The notes under the pieces: model-generated
The model's input: the letters and a program-made list of their open reading frames with translations, nothing else
Databases searched by the model: none
Told to the model about the DNA's origin: nothing
Assembly: GCA_003280605.1 (NCBI GenBank)
Contig: QCEM01000012.1
Location: forward strand, 1-61,038
From: SAR116 cluster bacterium AG-355-O21
GTDB lineage: Bacteria > Pseudomonadota > Alphaproteobacteria > Thalassobaculales > Thalassobaculaceae
DNA length: 61,038 bases
Direction: 5' to 3'
Program-made: the position numbers and the translations under genes
Shown here: positions 36,691 through 45,187 of the stretch, piece by piece
Layout of the letters: each line of letters opens with the position of its first letter
Position numbering within the stretch: position 1 is the stretch's first letter

Positions 36691-37296
36691 ATGACCTGGA
36701 TAAAAATTGTAAGCTTTGAGGAAGCGCGCGGTCGGCTGCGGCAATTATATGAGCGGATTGCCCATGCCTCGGGCAATGTCGATAATATCATGCTGGCGCA
36801 CTCGCTGCGGCCACATTCGATGGAAGGTCATATGCAGCTCTATAAAAATGTTCTGCATCATACCGGCAACAGCATCGACAAATGGTTTCTGGAAGCGCTG
36901 GGCGTCTATGTCAGCTTGCTGAACCGCTGTTATTATTGTGTTGAGCATCATTTTCAAGGCATGCGGCGCTTGATTGATGATGACGGCAAAGCCACCGCAA
37001 TCCGCGCCGGCTTGCAAGCAGACCAGCCAGCTGCCGCTTTTGATGCTGCCCAGACCGCCGCTATGGCATATGCCCGCAAGCTGACCTTGACCGCCAACGC
37101 CGTTACCGAGGATGATTTTGTGATCCTGCGCGAGCACGGATTTGACGACGGGCAGGTCTTAGAGATCAATCAAGTTGTCGCTTATTTTAATTACGCCAAC
37201 CGCACGGTTCTTGGCCTTGGCGTGCACACTGACGGTGACATCATTGGGCTATCGCCGAATCAATCCGATGACCCAGACAATTGGCAGCATAGCTAA
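36691..37296 (+). CDS. AhpD/carboxymuconolactone decarboxylase family protein (peroxidase-related)
   Basis: A 201-residue helical protein with the alkylhydroperoxidase signature C-x-x-C followed by His (NRCYYCVEHH, about residues 72-80). It likely reduces peroxides or works as a thiol redox protein, as in peroxidase-related enzymes of this family. AAGGAG is ideally placed before the ATG at 36691. The ORF stays open 94 codons further upstream but without homology. It is a single gene, divergent from the EamA exporter. Confidence 0.9.
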   Translation: MTWIKIVSFEEARGRLRQLYERIAHASGNVDNIMLAHSLRPHSMEGHMQLYKNVLHHTGNSIDKWFLEALGVYVSLLNRCYYCVEHHFQGMRRLIDDDGKATAIRAGLQADQPAAAFDAAQTAAMAYARKLTLTANAVTEDDFVILREHGFDDGQVLEINQVVAYFNYANRTVLGLGVHTDGDIIGLSPNQSDDPDNWQHS

Positions 37297-37443
37297 CCGC
37301 ATCACCGATAGCTGAAACGGCGCTGCTTATTGCTGGCGCTGGCGGTGAAAACGGCAGAACTGTCACTGTGCTGCTCACCAAGCTGACCGGCGGCCAAGGC
37401 AAGCATAATCCGTGATAAATTTTTGTTTGAATGCAGCAAGCTA

Positions 37444-37520
37444 TGGCGCGCCCGGGAGGATTCGAACCCCCAACCTCCTGATCCGTAGTCAGGCACTCTA
37501 TCCAATTGAGCTACGGGCGC
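37444..37520 (-). tRNA. tRNA-Arg (anticodon ACG)
   Basis: On the minus strand the acceptor stem GCGCCCG pairs with CGGGCGC, followed by G and an encoded CCA (77 bases). The anticodon stem CCTGA/TCAGG encloses CTACGGA, giving ACG (read as ICG for CGN codons after deamination). The T-arm contains the GGTTCGAAT loop. All arms fold as expected. Confidence 0.95.
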
Positions 37521-37830
37521 TGATGCGGGCGGGACACTACTTAACCCCTGCCCTTGACGCAAGGACAAAACACAATTTCTTTGCTGAGTAAAACGACTTG
37601 TCCAGAATCCACTGATTGAGTAGTATGTCACTGCTCGACTTATTATAATTTAATTGCTTTTAGGATATGCGCTCAAATCTCGAGGAACCGAAGGGACATT
37701 TTTTTGTCCGGGGAAACTTCACTGGATCCTGCGGCCAGAGCTGCAAAAACCGATGAGCAATTGTTTCGTGACCACTTTTTTAGGGCGCGGAGCTGAAGCA
37801 TAAAGAAAGTGCTAAGATATGTTACTCCGC
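37521..37830. other. Intergenic stretch between tRNA-Arg and the lipoprotein gene
   Basis: About 310 bases with the tRNA promoter at one end and the upstream region of the lipoprotein gene at the other. A small repeat GGGACA-(T5)-TGTCC lies near 37690. No integrase, attachment-site repeat or small gene was found beside the tRNA. Confidence 0.45.
37534..37562 (-). promoter_or_regulatory. Candidate tRNA-Arg promoter
   Basis: On the minus strand TTGCGT and TAGTGT are separated by 17 bases; the predicted start is about seven bases before the tRNA. The spacing is ideal and the hexamers are partial matches. Confidence 0.45.
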
Positions 37831-39006
37831 ATGACACATCGTCGCTCCTCTTTAATCGCAATCACTGCCGTTGCTTTAGTTTTATCAGGATGTTCGTTTT
37901 CTGCAGATAGTCTTTGGCCGACCTTATCAGGCGAAAAGCTGGCACCGAAACCAGCCGAAACTCTGGTGATTGCGCCGGTCATGACCAAGAAAACGGCGAC
38001 CGAAGAAGCGCAGGCCGCTGCGCCGAAGGCCCAGCCGCCGCAATTGAATAATACCAATTTTCAGGTAAGCCCACCGCGAACCAGTGAGCCGACCGGCACC
38101 TTTGTGGGACAAAAAGTTGTTCAACTACGCGGTGACCTTGGGCGCTTACAAGCCTCGATCACACGACATAACAGTGATCTGCAGGCCATGCGGCAGCAAA
38201 CCATCACCCATGCCGCCGGCTATCATGCACGCTTGGGCGGCATTGAAGCACGCCTGCAAGTTGGCACCACCCCTGGCAACCCGGTGCTTGGTAACGAGTG
38301 GAATTTAGCTCAACAACAGCTTGAAACGGTGAATGCCGACATTGGTCGGATGAACAATTTGGCAAACCGTGTTGCCGCCGATGCTGCGATGTCATCGTAT
38401 CTACTGGAATCAACCCGTGCCGCCTATGGCCTCTCGGGTGCCATCGACGAGGACCATCGTCAGCTTGGGGTTTTGGAAGACGATGTCAATAAAACCGTCG
38501 TTTTGATTACCCGGCTGTTGGATGAATTGAGCCAGGACATCGCCCGGCAATCAACCTATGTGGCGAACGAGCGAAGTAATTTGAACACCTTGGCTCTGGC
38601 GATCAAAAATGGCGAGCTATATGGCAACAGCCTGGCCAGTCGCGCCTTCACATCAACGACGATTTCAGCTGCCGCAACCAATACGCGCGGCGTCAGTGCG
38701 ATACGTGGACGACCGTTGGTGGTGATCCGCTTCGATCAAGCCAATGTGAAATATCAAAAAGTGCTTTACGATGCGGTTAGCCGGGCGCTCGAACGGCAAC
38801 CGGGCGCACAGTTCACGCTGGTTGCCGTCAGCCCCTCAAAAGCCACAAGCGCCTCGGCAGCGCTCAACTCAGGCGCGGCGCGCAAAAATGCCCAAGCGGT
38901 ATTGCGGGCTTTGACCGACATGGGTTTGCCTGCCGATCGGGTGCAACTCTCTGCATCAACGGCGTCAGATGCATCTGGAAATGAAGTGCGTTTATACGTG
39001 CGCTGA
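37831..39006 (+). CDS. Outer-membrane-type lipoprotein with helical middle and a C-terminal OmpA-like segment
   Basis: About 391 residues. The N-terminus has a lipobox (VLSGC, about residue 20-21 from the ATG at 37831; an ATG at 37819 is also possible). A Pro/Ala/Lys-rich linker follows, then long helical segments (for example VQLRGDLGRLQASITRHNSDL and DDVNKTVVLITRLLDELSQ) of coiled-coil character. The C-terminal 100 residues (PLVVIRFDQANVKYQKVLY to GNEVRLYVR) resemble the peptidoglycan-associated OmpA domain pattern in layout. I cannot assign a function; envelope structure is a reasonable inference. Confidence 0.82.
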   Translation: MTHRRSSLIAITAVALVLSGCSFSADSLWPTLSGEKLAPKPAETLVIAPVMTKKTATEEAQAAAPKAQPPQLNNTNFQVSPPRTSEPTGTFVGQKVVQLRGDLGRLQASITRHNSDLQAMRQQTITHAAGYHARLGGIEARLQVGTTPGNPVLGNEWNLAQQQLETVNADIGRMNNLANRVAADAAMSSYLLESTRAAYGLSGAIDEDHRQLGVLEDDVNKTVVLITRLLDELSQDIARQSTYVANERSNLNTLALAIKNGELYGNSLASRAFTSTTISAAATNTRGVSAIRGRPLVVIRFDQANVKYQKVLYDAVSRALERQPGAQFTLVAVSPSKATSASAALNSGAARKNAQAVLRALTDMGLPADRVQLSASTASDASGNEVRLYVR

Positions 39007-39110
39007 CCACAGCGTTTTGCTTTCGAACATTATTGAAGCGACACAAACCGCCGGCACGGCCAACGCCGGCGGCCCTAAACAGCATTTGATCGTCTATCGT
39101 GGGGGCACGG

Positions 39111-39623
39111 GTGAGTACTGATTCCTTAGGCAGTTTTGAAAAGTCTTTTCCGGTTTCCTGGGAGGAGCTTCACCGCAATGCCAAAGCCTTGGCCTGGCGC
39201 TTAGCCGACCACTTGCCGTTCACAGGTATCGTTGCCATCACCCGTGGTGGCCTGGTGCCGGCAGCCATTGTGGCTCGGGAACTGGAAATCCGCTTGATCG
39301 ATACAATTTCCGTGGTCAGCTATGAGGCTGTCGACGGCAACGATGTGGTCCAGAAAGCGCGCGGCGATGTGCGGGTTTTAAAGCCGACCCAAGTTTCAGG
39401 TGATGGGACCGGGTGGCTGATTGTCGATGACTTGGTGGATACCGGCGAGACCGCGCGTGCTGTCCGCGCGCTGATGCCGGCGGCGCATTTTGCAAGCATT
39501 TATGCCAAGCCTGCAGGCAAGCCACTGGTCGATACCTTTGTGACCGAGGTTTCACAGGATACCTGGATTTATTTTCCGTGGGATACCGAGCCACGGCCTG
39601 TTGCCCCAATTATCGGCCGTTAA
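39111..39623 (+). CDS. gpt: Xanthine phosphoribosyltransferase (Gpt-like)
   Basis: About 170 residues of the type I phosphoribosyltransferase fold. The PRPP-binding motif is [13 protein letters not shown], with [10 protein letters not shown] upstream and the FPWDTE segment near the end that marks xanthine-guanine phosphoribosyltransferases. It salvages guanine/xanthine to nucleotides. No ATG is available; a GTG at 39111 with GGGGG upstream is preferred to the GTG at 39099. It converges with the Crp/Fnr gene and the last four bases overlap. Confidence 0.9.
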   Translation: MSTDSLGSFEKSFPVSWEELHRNAKALAWRLADHLPFTGIVAITRGGLVPAAIVARELEIRLIDTISVVSYEAVDGNDVVQKARGDVRVLKPTQVSGDGTGWLIVDDLVDTGETARAVRALMPAAHFASIYAKPAGKPLVDTFVTEVSQDTWIYFPWDTEPRPVAPIIGR

Positions 39624-40366
39624 AGCCCATCGGCCAAGCTTGCCAGCCGCTCCACATCATGGATATGGACAGCGCCCTGATCCTGCGCAGAGATATTGCC
39701 CATGGCTTTCAATTGGCTAAAACTGCGGCTTACCGTTTCGGTTGTTAAGCCAAGAAAATCAGCAATTTCACTGCGGCTCATGGGCAGCAAGACAGGGTCA
39801 ATCGGCATCCCGCGTTGGCATTGTCGGGCTGCCAACATGGTCAGAAAAAAAGCCACCCGCTCAACTGCCAACTTTCTGCCAAGGGTCACCAATTGATTTT
39901 GAAGACAGCGCAAATCTTCAGTGATGTGATCTAATAAAAATGCCCGAATTTGCGGTGCTTCATGCATTAATTTGTTGATGATGTCGCCGGCAAACCAAGA
40001 CAGATGGCTATCGATGACGGCCTCCGCTTCAAACGCCTGCAGATCATTGCTGCCAACCCATAGCAAGTCGCCCGGGAATAAAGACCGGATGATCGCACGC
40101 CGCCCGTCAGCCATCATTCGAAACAGCCGGATCGCCCCTTCATTGATGATAAAAACCCCATTGGCCGGCCGCTTCGGGCCATAGATCTGCTGCCCACGCA
40201 GGGCGTTCAAGACATCGGCGACGGGCTGCTTGTCGGCTGTCACCACCTCATTCAACCAATGAGAAAATGACTGCCGAGAAACGTTTAAATGGTTGCATAT
40301 GAACGCCGTATCCGGCGCTGCCGGCTGGAACCTTGGTTGCGCCTTCGTCACTGCTTGCCCTGCCAT
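39620..40366 (-). CDS. Crp/Fnr family transcriptional regulator without an FNR-type iron-sulfur motif
   Basis: A 248-residue regulator with a cyclic-nucleotide-binding-like domain ([20 protein letters not shown]) and a C-terminal winged helix ([20 protein letters not shown]). The ETVSR recognition helix matches FNR/FixK-type DNA contacts (TTGAT-N4-ATCAA sites). The cluster of N-terminal cysteines of FNR is absent, so it is more like FixK or a redox/other effector branch. The ATG at 40366 has GGGGG eight bases upstream. Targets in the window are not evident. Confidence 0.9.
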   Translation of the reverse strand: MAGQAVTKAQPRFQPAAPDTAFICNHLNVSRQSFSHWLNEVVTADKQPVADVLNALRGQQIYGPKRPANGVFIINEGAIRLFRMMADGRRAIIRSLFPGDLLWVGSNDLQAFEAEAVIDSHLSWFAGDIINKLMHEAPQIRAFLLDHITEDLRCLQNQLVTLGRKLAVERVAFFLTMLAARQCQRGMPIDPVLLPMSRSEIADFLGLTTETVSRSFSQLKAMGNISAQDQGAVHIHDVERLASLADGL

Positions 40367-40433
40367 TGCGTGCACCCCCTTTTTACCAGGGTTTGAAGAT
40401 TAATCTGGCCACAACTAAAACGCTATTTTTGAC

Positions 40434-41833
40434 TTAAACACTGCGTTCCGCATTACTCATCAACGCCGCCGCAGGCAAAAACCCGGCAAACACCGATCCT
40501 TTGGGTGAACTGGTTTTAAGCGCGATACCACCCCCATGGGCACGCATGATATCAGCGGATATCGCCAATCCCAAACTAAAACCATTGGTGGATTTAAAAA
40601 CAACAATGGTTGGAAAAGCGAGCCTTGGGCAATGTCGCTCATGCCATGGCCGTTGTCTTCGAAAAGCATATCAACGGTGCCACCTGCGCCCACCGAGACG
40701 GAGACTGAAAATGCACTGGCCTTCGCCGCATGCGCATTGCCGGCAAGGTTTTCAAAAACCCGGTAAAGCTGGTTGTAATCTGCTTTCACACAGATATCCG
40801 CATCACCTTTCAGACCAATCGTCATCGGCGGCGTTAAACCAACCTGATAGGCATCGCCCAGGTCATTAACCAGGGCCGAGATGGGGAACCGGCGTAGGGA
40901 TAGCGATGGCTTATCGCTGGCAAAATTAAGGGTTTCGGTACACAGGTTTATCGCCCGATCAATGGCCCGCATCAACACCGGCGCAACTTTTCTAACATCC
41001 GGATCATTGCTATCACTCAAGCGGTCCGAGATTAACGTTGCGCTGGTCAAAATATTTCGTAAATCGTGGTTTACATTGGCCATCGCCTTGCCCAGCGCCG
41101 CCAGCCGAGTTTGTTGATGAAGGGCGCGGCGCAAGCCTGTCTTCATGGTGCCTAATTCGCGCATGGCCACACCGATTTCATCGCGTCGGCCGGCGTCAAT
41201 AACATCCCTTCCACAATCCTCCGGGGCTTTGCGGAATGCCACCATACTGGCGGTAAGGCGTTGAAATGGGGCCACCAGCAGCCACTGTAAACTGACAAAA
41301 ACCAATGCCGCCGCAATCAAAGAAATTAAGATCGACAACCTGAAAATACGCCATGAATACTCTAGCATCGCTGTCCGTAATGGCGCTTCATCCATGCGGA
41401 TGGTGCTGACCACCGAGGCCATTTTCGGTGATCTGCCAATCACATCAATGACACGGTTTTCGGTGTGCGCAATGGTCACGAACGCATCAAAAACCAAGGT
41501 CATAAATCGCATGTCACGGAGGTCATATCGGGCCACCGCAGAGGGCAGGTTATCACGCCGTAATTCCTGCTTCATTTCGCCGTCTTCGGTGACCTGCAGT
41601 TGATAGTCCCCGACATAGGAGAGCGCCCGCAATGCTAATTCCGGCGCGACCTTGCCGTTCGGCGTTGCCTCAATTGTCAACGCCGCAAGATGCGCCGCGC
41701 CAAGCCGTTCGACCAAATACGCCTGCCGAAACAAGGCGACGGAAGGCGAAAAAATAAGCACCTCCGCTACCATAACGAAGAAAACTGTTAGCACCAGCAA
41801 TCGGAAAGACAAGCTGCGTAAAAGCCACGACAT
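40434..41833 (-). pseudogene. Sensor histidine kinase with a frameshift before the ATP-binding G2 box
   Basis: An N-terminal membrane helix, a periplasmic sensor region, a second helix (LSILISLIAAALVFVSL), a HAMP-like segment, the His box (NVNHDLRNILTSATLISDRL) and the G1 box (FEDNGHGMSDIAQ). At about 40604 the frame is broken: the open frame runs on as unrelated sequence to 40460, while the true continuation reads STNGFSLGLAISADIMRAHG and ends at 40434. One base appears missing in the CCATTGTTG stretch. As written, the kinase would lose the G2 box, so it is probably inactive unless the sequence is in error. No response regulator is adjacent. The start is uncertain (41833, 41851 or 41881). 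Confidence 0.8.
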
Positions 41834-41895
41834 ACTGCATAATATATGCATACAAGGAATAAAAATAGTCGTTATGGCCACAATCTACGCACGAT

Positions 41896-43320
41896 TTATC
41901 CAAATTTTGCCAGCCACCGCACCAGTCGGTGAGTGCCCGGGCCAAACAATCGCGGGGTATAAAAACCGCCGGCAACCGCGCGGTTTATGTCGCTTAGCGT
42001 TGGATACGCCGCAATCGCGGTTGCTATAGCCCCAATTTTCAAGCCTTTTGATAGGGCCAAGGTCCACGGTTGGATCAACTCCCCAGCCGATGGCCCAAGA
42101 ATTGACGCCCCCAGGATGCGGCCATTGCCGCGCGTCATAACCCGCACCATGCCGGCCGTTTTACCCTCGGTTTGAGCCCGGTCATTTTCATCAAAAGACC
42201 ATTCCAAAATTCGCGCGTCAGCATAGCGCTCCGCAGCGGCGGTGGCGTTAAGGCCAACCTGCGCCAATTCCGGGTCTGTATAAGTGACCCAGGGAAAAGC
42301 CGCGTACTTGACCCGCGCCGGCAAGCGGAACAACGCATTGCGGATGACAATCCCGGCGTGATAGCCAGCCAAATGCGTGAATTGATAAGGGCCGGCAACA
42401 TCGCCGATCGCATACACCCGTCGGTTACTGGTTTTCAGGCCACGATCAACTGAAATGCCGCCTCGATCAAAGGCGATCCCGGCGGTATCTAGGTCGAGAT
42501 TATCAATGTTCGGGCGGCGTCCTGCCGCCACCAGTAAATGGCTGCCGGTAATTTCTTGCACCTGCCCTGCCGATTCAACACGCACCGTCACCGCGCCATC
42601 CACTGTCCTGTGCACCGCCGTCGCGGTTGTTGCTTCTTTTAGGCTGATGCCTTCGGCCTGCAGTCGGCTGCGCAGCAATGCCACCAAGACAGGGTCATCC
42701 TTGGGCATAATTGTGGCCATTTCGAGTACCGTGACGGCAGAGCCTAGCCGGCGATGCGCCTGCGCCATCTCAATGCCAATCGGGCCGCCACCAAGGATGA
42801 TCAGGTGCCGCGGAGTTTGATCAAGATCGAAAATCGTCTCATTGGTCAGGTAATCAACATCACTGAGCCCGGGAATTGGCGGCACCAACGGCTGTGAGCC
42901 AGTGGCAATCACCACCCGCCGGGCCTTGATCTCAACGCCCCCACCGGCAACTGTCATCCGTTCGGTAAAGCGCCCATACGCTTGAATGACGCGCACACCT
43001 AAGCCTTCAAAACGCGGCACGGAATCATGCGGTGCAATGGCCGCAATAACAGCCTTAACACGGTCACGGACAGCCGCGCGATCAACCGTATGCAGGCTGG
43101 CGTCGAGGCCAAAATCACTGGCCTGGCGAATTGTTGCCGCAGTTTTCGCGGCGGCCAGTAAAACTTTTGACGGCACACAGCCATGATTAAGGCAATCACC
43201 ACCCATGGCGGCACCTTCAAAAAGGGCCACCTTGGCCCCCATTTGGGCAGCTCCGGCGGCAACCGAAAGACCGCCCGAGCCGCCGCCAATGACACAAATA
43301 TCAACGTTATCTTCAGCCAT
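41896..43320 (-). CDS. FAD-dependent pyridine nucleotide-disulfide oxidoreductase
   Basis: A 474-residue flavoprotein of the dihydrolipoamide dehydrogenase/mercuric reductase superfamily. FAD motif IGGGSGGLSV, redox disulfide Cys43/Cys48 (GGDCLNHGCVPSK), NAD(P) motif ILGGGPIGIEMA, and YAIGDVAG are present. The C-terminal His-Glu pair of true lipoamide dehydrogenases is replaced (AYPTLSD), so it is not a standard E3; the substrate is unknown. It lies eight bases after the TVP38 gene and close before the kinase, a three-gene operon. Confidence 0.92.
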   Translation of the reverse strand: MAEDNVDICVIGGGSGGLSVAAGAAQMGAKVALFEGAAMGGDCLNHGCVPSKVLLAAAKTAATIRQASDFGLDASLHTVDRAAVRDRVKAVIAAIAPHDSVPRFEGLGVRVIQAYGRFTERMTVAGGGVEIKARRVVIATGSQPLVPPIPGLSDVDYLTNETIFDLDQTPRHLIILGGGPIGIEMAQAHRRLGSAVTVLEMATIMPKDDPVLVALLRSRLQAEGISLKEATTATAVHRTVDGAVTVRVESAGQVQEITGSHLLVAAGRRPNIDNLDLDTAGIAFDRGGISVDRGLKTSNRRVYAIGDVAGPYQFTHLAGYHAGIVIRNALFRLPARVKYAAFPWVTYTDPELAQVGLNATAAAERYADARILEWSFDENDRAQTEGKTAGMVRVMTRGNGRILGASILGPSAGELIQPWTLALSKGLKIGAIATAIAAYPTLSDINRAVAGGFYTPRLFGPGTHRLVRWLAKFG

Positions 43321-43328
43321 TGCCTCTC

Positions 43329-44093
43329 CTAACTCGACGCCACATCTTCATCGCCGGACGGCGGCGCGCCGCGCCAGCGTTTGTAGGCAATGGGCGCCGC
43401 CGATAATACCGCCAGCAGCAAAAGGGGGCCGATAATCTGCCACTGCAGCAAAAAACCGATCCCCGGTAACTGGCCTTGTGCCAAGATCTGACCCAACCCA
43501 TTGCCAAGGCCGACAAAGACAAAACTGCCGGGGATGATGCCAACAAAGGTGGTCCAAGCAAATGTGTGTAAGCGCACACCCAACATCGCCGGGACAATAT
43601 TGACCAGCCAGAACGGCACTAAGGGGATCAACCGTAAAATCAGCAAATAGCTCATCGCATTGGCATTGAAGCCGGCCTGCAACTTGCCGACAAATGGCCC
43701 TGCACGCCGCCGTAATACCGCACCAAAAGCCGACCGGGTTGCCAAAAAAATAATTATTGCGCCTGTGGTCGCGCCAACGACAACCACAATCGTACCCCAT
43801 ATTTGGCCAAGCAAAAACCCACAGAGCAAGGTTATCAATGAAGCGATCGGCAGCGAGAAAGCGACCACGGCCGCATAGATCAAGGTGATCGTAACGGCAC
43901 TTAGCACCGGTGCTTGGTTGACCCAATTTACCAGCAGGTCACGGTGTTTTTGTAAGCTTTCAAAAGACGCATAACGGCCCAGGTCAAAAGCAAAAAACGC
44001 AAGTAAACCAAGGAGTAAGACAGCCAGCGGTGCATAACGCCGCCAGCCGGCGGGCGCTGGTTGCTTTCGGTTCGAAAGATCATGATCGGCCAT
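43329..44093 (-). CDS. TVP38/TMEM64 (DedA-like, VTT domain) membrane protein
   Basis: A 254-residue inner-membrane protein with about six hydrophobic segments and the VTT-domain core LRLIPLVPFWLVNIVPAMLG, which marks the family. Eukaryotic and bacterial relatives are linked to lipid scrambling or transport. AGGAGAAA lies well before the ATG at 44093. It is the first gene of the operon with the FAD oxidoreductase and kinase; this TVP38-flavoprotein pairing recurs in other bacteria, from general knowledge. Confidence 0.9.
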   Translation of the reverse strand: MADHDLSNRKQPAPAGWRRYAPLAVLLLGLLAFFAFDLGRYASFESLQKHRDLLVNWVNQAPVLSAVTITLIYAAVVAFSLPIASLITLLCGFLLGQIWGTIVVVVGATTGAIIIFLATRSAFGAVLRRRAGPFVGKLQAGFNANAMSYLLILRLIPLVPFWLVNIVPAMLGVRLHTFAWTTFVGIIPGSFVFVGLGNGLGQILAQGQLPGIGFLLQWQIIGPLLLLAVLSAAPIAYKRWRGAPPSGDEDVASS

Positions 44094-44246
44094 CAATTTC
44101 TCCTGCCGACTATCTGCCTTGCGGCGCCAAGCCCCTGCCGCATAACAGCCATACAGTAAGATGCAAATATTATCCCGCCTACCGCTGCCCTGGCCAATAA
44201 CCTTTTTGTGATGAGAATAATTGCACGTCGACACCTCACTGCGAGA

Positions 44247-44275
44247 TTGACTTGCACAAGCCGCTTATTTATACA
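44247..44275 (+). promoter_or_regulatory. Strong sigma-70-type promoter of the rpmH operon
   Basis: TTGACT and TATACA are separated by exactly 17 bases, about 48 bases before the rpmH start. It is the best promoter match in the window and fits the high expression expected of a ribosomal protein gene. Confidence 0.75.
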
Positions 44276-44322
44276 CCGTGGCTCACATTCTATTGCATCA
44301 CCTGACGTCGACGGAGACGATC

Positions 44323-44457
44323 GTGAAACGTACTTTTCAACCGAGTGTCCTAGTTCGCAAACGACGCCATGGCTTTCGGGCCCGGATGGCAACCGTTGGC
44401 GGTCGACGGGTGCTTCGTAATCGCCGCGCCAAAGGCCGTAAGCGCCTCTCAGCATAG
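44323..44457 (+). CDS. rpmH: 50S ribosomal protein L34
   Basis: A 44-residue protein, unmistakably L34: [20 protein letters not shown], then [11 protein letters not shown]. The start is a GTG with ACGGAG upstream, and length and sequence match the universal form. It opens the block rpmH-rnpA-yidD-yidC-engB-argB and is preceded by a strong promoter. Confidence 0.98.
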   Translation: MKRTFQPSVLVRKRRHGFRARMATVGGRRVLRNRRAKGRKRLSA

Positions 44458-44499
44458 GTTGCACCACGGCCACTTACGCGCGTCAACGGGGATTATTCG

Positions 44500-44892
44500 A
44501 TGAGATCGACGGCTGCTGCGCAGCTGCCGCGGTTGACGCGGCGCAGTGACTTTCTTCGGATGACCCGCCGCGCCCGAAAAGCGGTGGCACCGGGTTTGGT
44601 TTTACAAGGTTTAGATGGCGCTGAAGCAGCGCCCGCTCGTGTTGGCTTCACCGCCAGCCGCAAGGTTGGCAATGCAGTTGCCCGCAACCGTGCCCGCCGT
44701 CGCCTGCAAGCCGCTGCCTGTGATGTTCTGTCGGCGCGTGCCAAAGCCGGCTGGGATTATGTGCTGATTGCCCGCCAAGCCACCCTTGAGCGCCCCTATG
44801 ACGCTTTGCTGAGCGATTTAGACAAAGCCCTGCGCCGCCTTGAAGCAAACACCCGACCATCACCAGCAGACGTTGCGGACGCGAAGTCATGA
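44500..44892 (+). CDS. rnpA: Ribonuclease P protein component
   Basis: A 130-residue basic protein. The RNA-binding RNR motif is in [14 protein letters not shown], with the opening [16 protein letters not shown] and ASRKVGNAV typical of the family. It assists the RNase P RNA in tRNA 5' processing. The stop overlaps the yidD start (ATGA). The 42-base gap to rpmH has no clear ribosome binding site, only a weak GGGG. Confidence 0.95.
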   Translation: MRSTAAAQLPRLTRRSDFLRMTRRARKAVAPGLVLQGLDGAEAAPARVGFTASRKVGNAVARNRARRRLQAAACDVLSARAKAGWDYVLIARQATLERPYDALLSDLDKALRRLEANTRPSPADVADAKS

Positions 44893-45176
44893 AAAGCTTG
44901 ATCGTCAGCGCCGCCGCCGTCATCCGGGCGGGCATTAAATTTGTACTGAAAGCGCCGATACATCTTTATCGTCTGCTGCTATCACCTTATCTAGGTGTAA
45001 GCTGCCGCTATCAACCAAGCTGCTCGGCGTATGCCTTGGAGGCGCTTGATCGCCACGGCATTGGTCGTGGTAGCTGGCTAACACTGATACGCTTGTGCCG
45101 CTGTCATCCTTGGGGTGGGCACGGCGTTGACCCGGTACCCGATGAACAACAACCACTCACACCGCTTTTGAAATAG
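44889..45176 (+). CDS. yidD: Membrane protein insertion efficiency factor YidD
   Basis: A 95-residue protein with the YidD signature [20 protein letters not shown], then AL..HG..RG and [14 protein letters not shown]. It helps YidC-dependent membrane insertion; the conserved cysteines are intact. It is joined to rnpA by the ATGA overlap and precedes yidC by 12 bases. Confidence 0.97.
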   Translation: MKSLIVSAAAVIRAGIKFVLKAPIHLYRLLLSPYLGVSCRYQPSCSAYALEALDRHGIGRGSWLTLIRLCRCHPWGGHGVDPVPDEQQPLTPLLK

Positions 45177-45187
45177 GCTGCCACACC

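Noticed and set aside
37400-37600. Genomic island insertion at tRNA-Arg
   Set aside because: No integrase, no direct repeat of the tRNA end and no foreign genes were seen on either side.
39620-40366. An FNR-type oxygen sensor
   Set aside because: The N-terminal cysteine cluster needed for a [4Fe-4S] oxygen sensor is missing, so only the Crp/Fnr family call is kept.
43348-43926. A 192-codon Cys/Trp-rich minus-strand frame
   Set aside because: It is a shifted frame of the TVP38 gene on the same strand; the TVP38 motifs are in the other frame.
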